7,393 bases of DNA from Synergistaceae bacterium UBA5560 (GCA_002425685.1 DIMS01000079.1:1-7393); one strand, 5' to 3'; counted from the first letter of the stretch, positions 1 to 6,222 are shown. Numbers and translations: made by a program. Notes: a model not told the origin generated them from the letters alone.

Positions 1-342
1 AAAAGGCGTCACTGTCGTTTACGAAACACCGCTCAGGGTTCCGGAAAATGGCTTTGTCGCGCGGGTTGGTAGTGTCAAGTATCTTTCACAAAAACTGAAT
101 TCAGATGATTTGTTCCCGAACCAGAAGCTCCGCCGTAGCATCGTTGTTTCTATGTGCTCTTCTTCAAATCCGCATCCCTCAAAGGGGTCATATTCAGGTA
201 CCGCCTTGTTCTCCCATTTATGGAAGAGAATGTAGCGTAATCGGGCCGCAACCAGCATCAGAGCCGCATCGCTGTCAGGGAAACACATTCGAGAGGCAAG
301 ACGATTCGGAAGGCGCTACGGACACCGTTTTTCCGGAGACAC
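1..342. other. AT-richer left edge with no convincing gene; possible gene remnant
   Basis: Two overlapping frames are open here. The plus frame 2-235 (77 residues, cut by the window edge) contains YETPLRVPENGFVARVG and could be the C-terminus of a gene starting outside. The minus frame 288-19 (89 residues) contains KWENKAVPEYDPFEGCGF, but no ribosome site precedes any of its starts. They cannot both be real across this overlap, and I recognise neither. The first 240 bases are about 47% GC by hand count, below the operon genes. A decayed or mobile-element-derived fragment is possible, but I see no terminal repeats or transposase motif. Confidence 0.3.
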
Positions 343-390
343 AAAAAACGCGATGGAGAAAGGTTTCATGCACCTTTCTCCACCGCGTTT
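343..390 (-). terminator. Strong intrinsic terminator after the small coiled-coil gene
   Basis: On the minus strand, AAACGCG + one mismatch + TGGAGAAAGGT pairs with its complement around a 7-base loop: arms 346-364 and 372-390, 18 of 19 pairs, with a single A/C mismatch at 353/383. The stem is followed at once by TTTTTT (343-348 on the plus strand read as A), the classic intrinsic-terminator layout. It would stop transcription leaving the 42-residue gene, and perhaps read-through from the operon. On the plus strand the stem ends in only TTT, so it is weaker in that direction. Confidence 0.9.
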
Positions 391-434
391 CGACGAGAGA
401 CGTTCCAAGGGCGTGAAAATTCTGAAGGGTCGCG

Positions 435-563
435 TCAGCTCCTGACCGAACTTCTGCCCGCGACGGCATCGCGGATGAGTTTGACGAGTTCGTTCCGCTC
501 CTCTTCAAGTCCCGCCATCTTCCGTTCCAGGTACATGATTTTCTCCGGATCCATACCGAACAT
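435..563 (-). CDS. Small coiled-coil protein, 42 residues, unknown function
   Basis: Short frame of 42 residues, beginning MFGMDPEKIMYLERKMAG and ending in Gly-Arg-Ser-Ser-Val-Arg-Ser. I do not recognise a family. The ribosome site GGGAGGA lies about 8 bases before the ATG. Hydrophobic residues follow a heptad pattern at I9, L12, M16, L19, L26, I30 and A33, with R23 as the exception, and the sequence between is rich in Glu, Arg and Lys. It should therefore form one amphipathic helix, likely a dimeric coiled coil. It has no signal peptide or membrane segment. Promoter-like hexamers lie upstream (641-711) and a strong intrinsic terminator begins 45 bases after the stop, so it looks like its own transcription unit. 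The signals around it and its composition argue that it is real; its role is open. Confidence 0.72.
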   Translation of the reverse strand: MFGMDPEKIMYLERKMAGLEEERNELVKLIRDAVAGRSSVRS

Positions 564-590
564 GGTACATTCCTCCCTGTGCTCCGTTCC

Positions 591-618
591 TTTTCCGGAC
601 AAAAATCCTCCGGGAAAA
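591..618 (-). other. Hairpin in the leader of the small coiled-coil gene
   Basis: In the minus-strand leader, TTTTCC-(C bulge)-GGA pairs with TCC-GGAAAA around a 9-base loop. The loop side carries an extra GGAGGA-like sequence that is not spaced for a start codon. It sits about 27 bases before the ATG, outside the true ribosome site, and could affect mRNA stability. Its function is not shown. Confidence 0.4.
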
Positions 619-640
619 TGAAACTCCTTGACGTGAGCAC

Positions 641-669
641 AAGCTACACCCGCTCTTATTGTTTGTCAA
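641..669 (-). promoter_or_regulatory. Promoter candidate for the small coiled-coil gene
   Basis: Minus strand: a perfect -35 TTGACA at 664-669, a 17-base spacer and a weak -10 TAGCTT at 641-646 (3 of 6). The predicted start near 634 would leave a leader of about 70 bases. The perfect -35 and ideal spacing support it; the -10 is poor. Confidence 0.55.
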
Positions 670-681
670 GAACGAGAATTT

Positions 682-711
682 ATCTTACAATTCAACCGTT
701 TCGACAATCAA
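682..711 (-). promoter_or_regulatory. Alternative upstream promoter candidate
   Basis: Minus strand: TTGATT (706-711), an 18-base spacer and TAAGAT (682-687), each 4 of 6 to the sigma-70 consensus. It lies in the AT-rich gap downstream of the dehydrogenase and could be an alternative or additional promoter for the small gene. The whole 564-845 gap holds no other gene that I can support. Confidence 0.35.
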
Positions 712-845
712 GACAAAAGACTCCCCTGGAAGCAATCTCCGGAAGATCCCGGTAGAAACACCCCCTCAGAAACTTCCTGCGATGTTTCAAAAAGGAAACA
801 ACCGTACTCTTTCAGTTTTTTCGCCCTGAAAAAACAAAACAGGCG

Positions 846-1811
846 CTACAAACTCCGCCCCCGGACGACTACGTTGCGCGGGTGCCCCTTCAGCCATGCC
901 GTGATATTCTCGAAAACGATCCGCGCGCGTTTCGCAAGCGCTTCCTCGGTGGCGAATCCTCCATGAGGCGCCAACAAGGTGTTGGGCGCGGCGAGAAGGG
1001 GATGATCGGCGGGAATGGGCGGCTCCATTTCGAAGACATCGATGCCCGCGCCCTTCAAATGCCCCTCTTCCAATGCAACGGCGAGGGCGTGGGAATCCAC
1101 CACACCTCCCCGGGAGACATTCAACAGCAGGGAGCCCGGTTTCATGCGGGCGATCCGCTCCCGGTCGAACAGGAGTTTCGTCTCTTCCGTAAGGGGCGTA
1201 TGGAGGGAAACGATGTCGCAGGTGGCGAGAAGTTCGTCCAGATCCACATAGGTGACGCCGAGCGCCAGGGCTTCCTTCCGAATGCTGCGGCTCCAGGCGA
1301 CGACCTCGCATCCGAAGGCAAGGAGCAATTCCGCCACACGGAGACCGATGGCACCGGTCCCGACAATCCCCACTTTTCTGCCCCGGAGTTCCTTTCCCAG
1401 ATAGGTGCGGACACCACCCTGACGAACGACCCTGTCCCCTTCGGCAACGCAGCGGAGAGCGCCGAGCATCAGTGCGATGGTCATTTCCGCCGTGGCCTGC
1501 GTGGCATACCCCGCGGCATTGCACACCCAGATGCCCCGCTCACGGCAGGCGGTGCAATCCACGTGGTCCGTCCCGGTAAAGGCCACGGAGAGCATCCGCA
1601 ACTCCGGCAGAGCACGAATGAGATCCCCTCCGAAGGGGATGTTGGCGAGGATCACCGCCGCCGCACCTTCCGCTCGCCTGCGGAGGGTCTCCATGTCGGT
1701 GCTCCGTTCGCTCTCGAAACAGACCTCGTGTCCCGCAACCCGAAGAGGCGCCGCGAGTTCATCGAGGAGTTTCCGGGGAACACCCAACGGTTCCACAACA
1801 GCGATACGCAT
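846..1811 (-). CDS. D-2-hydroxyacid dehydrogenase (NAD(P)-dependent)
   Basis: Member of the D-isomer-specific 2-hydroxyacid dehydrogenase family (321 residues, normal length), interconverting 2-oxoacids and 2-hydroxyacids. The nucleotide-binding loop is GTGAIG (151-156). The catalytic triad is complete: R234 in NVSRGGVVD, E263 in DVFEMEP and H283 in APHGG. At the end of the second beta strand it has AWSRS (172-176) where NAD-preferring members have an acidic residue. A WSRS arrangement occurs in NADPH-preferring glyoxylate/hydroxypyruvate reductases such as E. coli GhrA, so NADPH is the likely cofactor. The start codon is 3 bases after the buk stop and its GGAGG lies in the last buk codons, which implies translational coupling. 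It probably reduces 2-oxoisocaproate-type acids (the reductive branch of amino-acid fermentation), but glyoxylate, hydroxypyruvate or phosphoglycerate are possible substrates. No clear terminator follows it. Confidence 0.9.
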   Translation of the reverse strand: MRIAVVEPLGVPRKLLDELAAPLRVAGHEVCFESERSTDMETLRRRAEGAAAVILANIPFGGDLIRALPELRMLSVAFTGTDHVDCTACRERGIWVCNAAGYATQATAEMTIALMLGALRCVAEGDRVVRQGGVRTYLGKELRGRKVGIVGTGAIGLRVAELLLAFGCEVVAWSRSIRKEALALGVTYVDLDELLATCDIVSLHTPLTEETKLLFDRERIARMKPGSLLLNVSRGGVVDSHALAVALEEGHLKGAGIDVFEMEPPIPADHPLLAAPNTLLAPHGGFATEEALAKRARIVFENITAWLKGHPRNVVVRGRSL

Positions 1812-1814
1812 GAC

Positions 1815-2909
1815 TCATCCTCCGTAGATTTTCGCGGTCTCCAGCCCCTGGAGCACGCGCAAGGCGCCTTCCGCAAGGGCGCGCAGTTCATCCTCACCCT
1901 CGTAGACCTTCACGGGGGCGATCCACTGTACCCGCCTGCGGATGCGCTCCACGAAATCCTCGGCGTAGGCGAGCCCCCCCGTGAGGAGAATCGCGTCCAC
2001 CGCTCCCCGAAGCGTCACCGCCCGGGAACCGATCTCCCTGGCCACCTGGTAGGTCATGGCATCCAGAACCAGCTCCGCCGAAGCGTCGCCTTCGCCGGCA
2101 CGGCGATAGGCCTCGCGAAGGTCATTGGTACCCAGATGGGCCACCATGCCACCGCCGCCCACAAGTTTCCGCAACATGGTCTCCAGGTCCACGGCTCCGC
2201 TGAAACAGAACTTGACCAGTTCTCCCGCGGGGAGAGACCCCGCCCGCTCCGGCGAGAAGGGACCTTCTCCGTCAAGGGCGTTGTTGACATCCGCAACACG
2301 CCCGTGAAGGTGGGCGCCCACGGAGATGCCACCCCCCATGTGGGCCACCACGAGATTGAGCTCCTCGTAGCGTCTGCCCGTCTCCGCGGCGAAACGACGG
2401 GCCACGGCCTTCTGGTTCAGCGCGTGAAAGATGGAGCGTCTTTCGATGCCGGGAAAACCCGAGAGTCGCGCCTGGGAAAGCAACTCGTCCACCACGACCG
2501 GGTCCACGATGAAGGCGGGCTTGCCTCCGGCCTCCTGCGCCAGGGCAAGCGCCAGAGGTGCCCCGAGATTGCTCGCGTGCGTTCCGTAACGGCACGAGAC
2601 GAGATCTTCCAGCATGGGAGCGTTCACCGCATAGGTGCCTCCCTCGATGGGACGAAGCAGTCCTCCCCGTCCCACCACGGCATCCACGTCGCCAAGGCTG
2701 ATTTTCTCCGCGTTGAGAACTTTGAGGATCTCCGTCCTCCGGAACGTCTCCTGGTCCGCCATGGAGACGAACTCCCGCAACACCTCCACATCGTACCGCT
2801 GGGTGTGGGAGAAAAGTTCCTGGCCGTCCCGGAACAGGGCGAACTTGGTGCTGGTGGAGCCGGGGTTGATCACGAAAATCGTGAAGGAACCGTCCTTCGG
2901 CACAGTCAT
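1815..2909 (-). CDS. buk: Butyrate / branched-chain fatty acid kinase, copy B
   Basis: Second acyl kinase of the acetate/butyrate kinase family, 364 residues. It makes ATP from acyl-phosphate and ADP in the cytoplasm. Motifs: VINPGSTSTKFALF (13-26), VVGRGG (78-83), VDPVVVDE (135-142), HALNQKA (162-168), VVAHMGGGISVGAH (187-200), the full-length loop NNALDGEGPFSPERAG (209-224), LGTNDLRE (259-266), ILLTGGLA (307-314) and YEGEDELRALAEGALRVL (336-353). Two ATGs lie two codons apart; the one at 2909 is chosen because GGAGGG lies 7 bases before it and only 1-2 bases before the other. It lies 77 bases after ptb copy B, with a 14-bp hairpin between. Its last codons (Tyr-Gly-Gly) contain the GGAGG ribosome site of the next gene. 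Its loop is closer to the classical clostridial Buk form than that of copy A. Confidence 0.94.
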   Translation of the reverse strand: MTVPKDGSFTIFVINPGSTSTKFALFRDGQELFSHTQRYDVEVLREFVSMADQETFRRTEILKVLNAEKISLGDVDAVVGRGGLLRPIEGGTYAVNAPMLEDLVSCRYGTHASNLGAPLALALAQEAGGKPAFIVDPVVVDELLSQARLSGFPGIERRSIFHALNQKAVARRFAAETGRRYEELNLVVAHMGGGISVGAHLHGRVADVNNALDGEGPFSPERAGSLPAGELVKFCFSGAVDLETMLRKLVGGGGMVAHLGTNDLREAYRRAGEGDASAELVLDAMTYQVAREIGSRAVTLRGAVDAILLTGGLAYAEDFVERIRRRVQWIAPVKVYEGEDELRALAEGALRVLQGLETAKIYGG

Positions 2910-2938
2910 GCGCATTCCCTCCGAGGTAAAACACAGCG

Positions 2939-2971
2939 AACGAAGGGGCCGCTGCGTGCGGCCCCTTCGTT
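2939..2971 (-). terminator. Perfect 14-bp hairpin between ptb copy B and buk copy B (attenuator-like)
   Basis: AACGAAGGGGCCGC (2939-2952) and GCGGCCCCTTCGTT (2958-2971) are exact complements around a 5-base loop. On the minus strand it begins 15 bases after the ptb stop. The following sequence is CGCTGTGTTTTA, so the T-run is short and displaced, which suggests partial termination, mRNA processing or 3'-end protection rather than a full stop. A 5-bp hairpin (2982-2995) also straddles the ptb stop codon. It lies inside a presumed operon, so it may tune the Ptb:Buk ratio. Confidence 0.8.
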
Positions 2972-2986
2972 GTCCATCTTCGGGCG

Positions 2987-3907
2987 TCAGCGCCCCTGGT
3001 GGGCGGCGAGAGCCACGGCGGAAGCGATGGAGAGGAGTTTCGTCTCCGCGGTATCCGTGCGGCTCGTGAGCACCACCGGCGCCTTGGCGCCCAGCACGAG
3101 TCCGGCGGTCTTGTTTCTCGCGAAGTAGACGATAGCCTTGGCCATCATGTTTCCCGCCTCGATGTCCGGCACAAGGAGAATGTCCGCGCTTCCCGCCACC
3201 TCGGACTCGATTCCCTTGTGTTTCGCCGCTTCCACGCTGATGGCGTTGTCCAGGGCGAAGGGACCGTCCACGACGCATCCCTTGATCTGCCCGCGGCGGC
3301 TCATCTGGGCAAGGGCTGCCGCGTCGAGCGTACAGGGCATGTCCGGATTCACCACTTCCACGGCACCCAGAACGGCGACTTTGGGACTCGCGATGCCGAA
3401 GGCATGGGCGAGTTCCACCGTATTGTTCAGGATGTTCACCTTTGCCTGAAGGTCCGGATACATGTTGAACGCGGGATCGCAGATGAAGAAGACCCGGTCG
3501 TACCCTTCCACCTGATGGATGTAGACGTGGGAGATGAGCGCTCCCGAGCGGAGCCCCTTCTCCTTGTTGAGAACGCCCCGAAGGAAGTTGGCGGTCTTGA
3601 TCATCCCCTTCATGAGAATGTCCGCGCTCCCCGACGACACGAGCTCCACGGCCTTGAGGGCCACGGCATTCTCGTTGCCCCGCTCGTCCACGACCTCGTA
3701 GTTCGCGAGATCGATGCCCAGCTTCGCCGCCACATCGGCGATCTTCACCGCGTTACCCACGAGGATCGCGGTGGCGATGCCGTTCTTGCGAGCATCCTCG
3801 ACGGCTTCCATGACCTCCGCGTCCTCCGCCAGGGCGACGCTTATCTTGCGGGGCCCGATCTCCCGGGCGTACTCCATCAGTTCCGTCAACGACCGAATCT
3901 GCTTCAT
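2987..3907 (-). CDS. ptb: Phosphate butyryltransferase, copy B
   Basis: Second Ptb, 306 residues, catalysing acyl-CoA + phosphate to acyl-phosphate + CoA. It has the same landmarks as copy A: KISVALAEDAEVMEAVEDAR (21-40), ADILMKGMIKTANFLRGVL (95-113), GLRSGALISH (118-127), YPDLQAKVNIL (150-160), EVVNPDMPCTLDAAAL (184-199), GCVVDGPFALDNA (210-222), ADILLVPDIEAGN (241-253) and GAKAPVVLTSR (273-283). Residues 184-233 match copy A at 43 of 50 positions by hand count, but residues 128-149 match at only 3 of 22. The start at 3907 is supported by GGGGAGG about 11 bases upstream. It is the first gene after an internal promoter and palindrome, and is followed by a strong hairpin and buk copy B. Choosing between butyryl, isobutyryl and isovaleryl substrates would need biochemical data. 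Confidence 0.93.
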   Translation of the reverse strand: MKQIRSLTELMEYAREIGPRKISVALAEDAEVMEAVEDARKNGIATAILVGNAVKIADVAAKLGIDLANYEVVDERGNENAVALKAVELVSSGSADILMKGMIKTANFLRGVLNKEKGLRSGALISHVYIHQVEGYDRVFFICDPAFNMYPDLQAKVNILNNTVELAHAFGIASPKVAVLGAVEVVNPDMPCTLDAAALAQMSRRGQIKGCVVDGPFALDNAISVEAAKHKGIESEVAGSADILLVPDIEAGNMMAKAIVYFARNKTAGLVLGAKAPVVLTSRTDTAETKLLSIASAVALAAHQGR

Positions 3908-3927
3908 GCTGGTCAGAACCTCCCCTT

Positions 3928-3943
3928 ATAATTTGGAAATTAT
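3928..3943 (-). promoter_or_regulatory. 16-base palindrome, possible operator
   Basis: ATAATTT-2 bases-AAATTAT is a perfect inverted repeat with 7-base arms. It lies about 20-36 bases downstream of the predicted start of the internal promoter and just before the ribosome site of ptb copy B. AT-rich symmetric sites of this size are common repressor-binding sites. With a 2-base centre it cannot form a good RNA hairpin, so a DNA-binding protein is more likely. The regulator is not in the window. Confidence 0.45.
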
Positions 3944-3970
3944 GGATGAGCGTTTCCATCTCTTGGATAC

Positions 3971-3999
3971 ACTATACCGCTCTCTCGGACATACGCCAA
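3971..3999 (-). promoter_or_regulatory. Internal promoter before ptb copy B
   Basis: Minus strand: -35 TTGGCG (3994-3999, 4 of 6), an exact 17-base spacer and -10 TATAGT (3971-3976, 5 of 6). It sits in the 129-base gap after ptb copy A and would start transcription near 3964. This lets ptb copy B, buk copy B and the dehydrogenase be expressed apart from ilvE and the first buk-ptb pair. Confidence 0.6.
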
Positions 4000-4036
4000 G
4001 GCGATGTTCCTCCTCCGGACCGTTCTTCGGAGAGGG

Positions 4037-4963
4037 TCACTTTCTGGAAAGAACGGCACCGAGAGCGATGGAGAGGAGCTTCGTCCGGGCCGAATCGATC
4101 CGGCTGGTGAGCACCACCGGAACTTTCGCCCCGAGAATCACCCCCGCTCCATCGCCCCCGGTGAGATAGAGCATGGTCTTTCCCAGAAGATTTCCCGCCT
4201 CGATGTCGGGTACAAGAAGGATGTCCGCTTTTCCGGCGACGTCCGAATCGATTCCCTTGTGTCGGGCGGCTTCCTCGCTCACCGCGTTGTCCAGTGCCAG
4301 AGGACCGTCAACCAGACACCCCTTGATCTGTCCCCGCCGTTGCATCTGGGTGAGTGCCGCCGCGTCGAGCGTGCAGGGCATGTCCGGGTTCACCACTTCC
4401 ACGGCGGCGAGCGCCGCCACCCGAGGACGAGCACATCCGAGCGCATGGTAGCACTTCACCGCATTTTCGATGATTCCCACCTTGGCATGGAGATCCGGAT
4501 AGGTGTTGATCCCTCCGTCGGTCAGTCCGTAGAAACGCCCCATCTTCGGAATATAGAAGAGGAACAGATGGCTCAGCAGCGCTCCGGAGCGCAACCCCCA
4601 CTCCTTGTTGAGCACCGCCTTGAGGAGCGTCGCCGTCTTAACCAGGCCCTTCATGAGGGTGTCCGCCCGTCCCTCGGCAACCATCCGAACCGCCCGCTCC
4701 GCCGCACCGGCCTCACCGGGCTCGTGCACGATTTCGAACGCTCCGGAATCGACGCCCACTGTTCCCGCGATCTTCTCGATCTTCGCCTGGTCACCCACGA
4801 GAACGCCCTCGACAATGCCCTGTCGCCGTGCCTCATCCAGTGCGACGAGAACATCCTCGTCCTGGGCGCAGACGACGGCAATGCGCATGCGTTTGCCATC
4901 CCGACAACGGTCGAGCAGGAAATTAAGATTCCGACAAGAAGAGAATTCCCCATCATGCGTCAT
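4037..4963 (-). CDS. ptb: Phosphate butyryltransferase, copy A
   Basis: Phosphotransacylase of the PTA/PTB family, 308 residues, normal Ptb length. It exchanges CoA of a short acyl-CoA for phosphate, making the acyl-phosphate used by Buk. Supporting segments: MRIAVVCAQDEDVLVALDEAR (26-46), a GVLVGD strand (53-58), DTLMKGLVKTA (101-111), NKEWGLRSGALLSH (119-132), EVVNPDMPCTLDAAAL (189-204), GCLVDGPLALDNA (215-227), KADILLVPDIEAGN (245-258) and GAKVPVVLTSR (278-288). The start is ATG 4963, with GGGAGG about 10 bases upstream; the in-frame GTG at 5002 has no ribosome site. The stretch after SGALLSH (133-154) differs almost completely from copy B, which suggests a different acyl preference. It follows buk copy A and is separated from ptb copy B by a gap with a promoter. 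Confidence 0.92.
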   Translation of the reverse strand: MTHDGEFSSCRNLNFLLDRCRDGKRMRIAVVCAQDEDVLVALDEARRQGIVEGVLVGDQAKIEKIAGTVGVDSGAFEIVHEPGEAGAAERAVRMVAEGRADTLMKGLVKTATLLKAVLNKEWGLRSGALLSHLFLFYIPKMGRFYGLTDGGINTYPDLHAKVGIIENAVKCYHALGCARPRVAALAAVEVVNPDMPCTLDAAALTQMQRRGQIKGCLVDGPLALDNAVSEEAARHKGIDSDVAGKADILLVPDIEAGNLLGKTMLYLTGGDGAGVILGAKVPVVLTSRIDSARTKLLSIALGAVLSRK

Positions 4964-5047
4964 GCTTTTTCCGCCTCCCGCAACACGTTTCCGTTTCCGC
5001 ACACCACGGTGCGACAGGGCATGCGGTTTTCTCCGAAAGCCCCTCAG

Positions 5048-6133
5048 TCAGGAAGCGGCGATCATCTCGCCGTAGCGCAGGCACGGCTCCTCGCCGCGCA
5101 GAACGCGCAATGCCCCTTCCACAAGGGCACGCATCTCGTCCTCGCCGGGATAGACAAGGACGGGAGCAATCCACTGCACCTGTTCCGTGACGAGACGGAC
5201 GAACTCGCCGTCGTGCGCCACACCCCCCGTGAGCAGAATCGCCTCGGGCTTCCCCTCCAGGGGGACCGCATAGGCGCCGATCTCCTTCGCCACCTGGTAG
5301 GCCATGGCTTCGTAGACGAGACGGGCTTTTTCGTCTCCCTCGGCGATCCTGCGCTTCACTTCCCTGAGGTCGCTCGTTCCCAGATACCCCGCCACACCGC
5401 CTGCTCCGGCGATCTTCTTGCGAAGGTCCTGCATGGTATGGTTGCCGCTGAAACAAAGACGAACGAGGTCCCCCGCCGGAACGCCTCCGGAGCGCTCCGG
5501 TGAAAAGGGACCGAATTCGTTGGCGTTGTTGAGATCCACCATCCGTCCCGCCTTGTGGGTGCAGATGGAGATACCTCCGCCGAGATGGGCCACGACGACG
5601 TTCATCTTCCGCCAGTCCCGACCGAGATCCTTCGCGGCGCGGCGCACCGTGGCCTTGATGTTCAGCGCGTGTCCCAGAGAGTGCTTCGGCAGCTCCGGAA
5701 GTCCCGTGACTCGTGCAACGGCTTCCAGCTCGTCCACGGCGACCGGATCGACGATGTAGGCGGGGATCTTGCGCGGAAAGGCGATGGCCGCCGCGAGGAT
5801 TCCTCCCAGGTTCGAGGCGTGTTCCCAGGGCTTTCCCCGGCGCAGGTGGTTCAGAAGCAGTTCATCCACCGCATAGGTCCCCCCCGGGATGGAGTCCACG
5901 ATGCCGCCCCGTCCCACCACGGCCTGAAGCGCATCCAGATCCCCCCCCTCCTCCGCCACCGCCTGCTCGATCACCCGGAGACGGAAGGGAAACTGTTCCG
6001 CAACGCACGGAAAGGCTGCGACCTCTTCCACGCAGTGGGACAGGGTCACCCTCCACGCCTCTTCATCGTCCCGATACCAGGCGATCTTGGTGCTCGTCGA
6101 TCCCGGATTGATGGCAAGTACCTGCGATCCCAC
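5048..6133 (-). CDS. buk: Butyrate / branched-chain fatty acid kinase, copy A
   Basis: Acyl kinase of the ASKHA fold (acetate/butyrate kinase family), 361 residues, the usual Buk length. It transfers phosphate from butyryl- or branched acyl-phosphate to ADP, giving ATP and the free acid. Motifs in order: phosphate-binding INPGSTSTK (8-16), VVGRGG (72-77), VDPVAVDE (128-135), HALNIKA (155-161), VVAHLGGGIS (180-189), GPFSPERSGGVP (208-219), LGTSDLRE (251-258), ILLTGGVA (299-306) and the C-terminal YPGEDEMRALVEGALRVL (328-345). The start is GTG: GGAGGAGG lies 7 bases upstream, and the glycine-rich strand begins six codons in. The open frame continues upstream, but that part is not Buk-like. One residue is missing from the loop before GPFSPERSG (NNANEF, 202-207) compared with copy B. 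It lies 89 bases after ilvE, with a terminator hairpin between, and is followed 84 bases later by ptb copy A. The true acyl substrate cannot be read from sequence. Confidence 0.93.
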   Translation of the reverse strand: MGSQVLAINPGSTSTKIAWYRDDEEAWRVTLSHCVEEVAAFPCVAEQFPFRLRVIEQAVAEEGGDLDALQAVVGRGGIVDSIPGGTYAVDELLLNHLRRGKPWEHASNLGGILAAAIAFPRKIPAYIVDPVAVDELEAVARVTGLPELPKHSLGHALNIKATVRRAAKDLGRDWRKMNVVVAHLGGGISICTHKAGRMVDLNNANEFGPFSPERSGGVPAGDLVRLCFSGNHTMQDLRKKIAGAGGVAGYLGTSDLREVKRRIAEGDEKARLVYEAMAYQVAKEIGAYAVPLEGKPEAILLTGGVAHDGEFVRLVTEQVQWIAPVLVYPGEDEMRALVEGALRVLRGEEPCLRYGEMIAAS

Positions 6134-6180
6134 AGGGCTCCCTCCTCCGTTCGTCCTCTCGAAAAGACATGTACCGACGG

Positions 6181-6206
6181 AAAAAGGACGGGAAGCCCTC
6201 CCGTCC
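6181..6206 (-). terminator. Intrinsic terminator between ilvE and buk copy A
   Basis: On the minus strand GGACGGGA, loop GGGCT, TCCCGTCC is a perfect 8-bp stem followed directly by TTTTT. It begins 16 bases after the ilvE stop and ends 47 bases before the buk GTG. I see no good promoter in those 47 bases, so buk copy A may depend on read-through, making this a probable partial terminator that lowers kinase expression relative to ilvE. Confidence 0.82.
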
Positions 6207-6222
6207 CCGTCCGTTCCTACAC

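Noticed and set aside
275..640. A 121-codon minus frame over the small coiled-coil gene
   Set aside because: It runs straight through the strong terminator, lacks a ribosome site and has no protein-like pattern. The +1 shifted 42-codon frame has the ribosome site and heptad pattern.
783..800. TGTTTC/GAAACA hairpin downstream of the dehydrogenase
   Set aside because: Only 6 bp and A-T rich with no T-tract; expected by chance in this AT-rich gap.
815..835. GTTTTTTC/GAAAAAAC inverted repeat just after the dehydrogenase stop as a terminator
   Set aside because: The 8-bp stem is almost all A-T and is not followed by a T-run on the minus strand; too weak to call.
882..3128. A very long plus-strand open frame (748 codons) opposite buk and the dehydrogenase
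   Set aside because: It is antisense to two genes with complete family motifs, and its translation is low-complexity and rich in His, Arg and Gly. It is a by-product of GC-rich codon use on the other strand.
3940..3999. A 19-codon leader peptide with TTG start after GGAGGAGG in the ptb-ptb gap
   Set aside because: The spacing to the ribosome-like site is acceptable, but the start codon overlaps the proposed -35 box, so the transcript from that promoter would not contain it. It has no run of branched-chain amino acid codons as an attenuator would.
4004..5503. Long plus-strand open frame opposite ptb copy A and buk copy A
   Set aside because: Same reason: shadow of well-supported minus-strand genes, with no family motif of its own.
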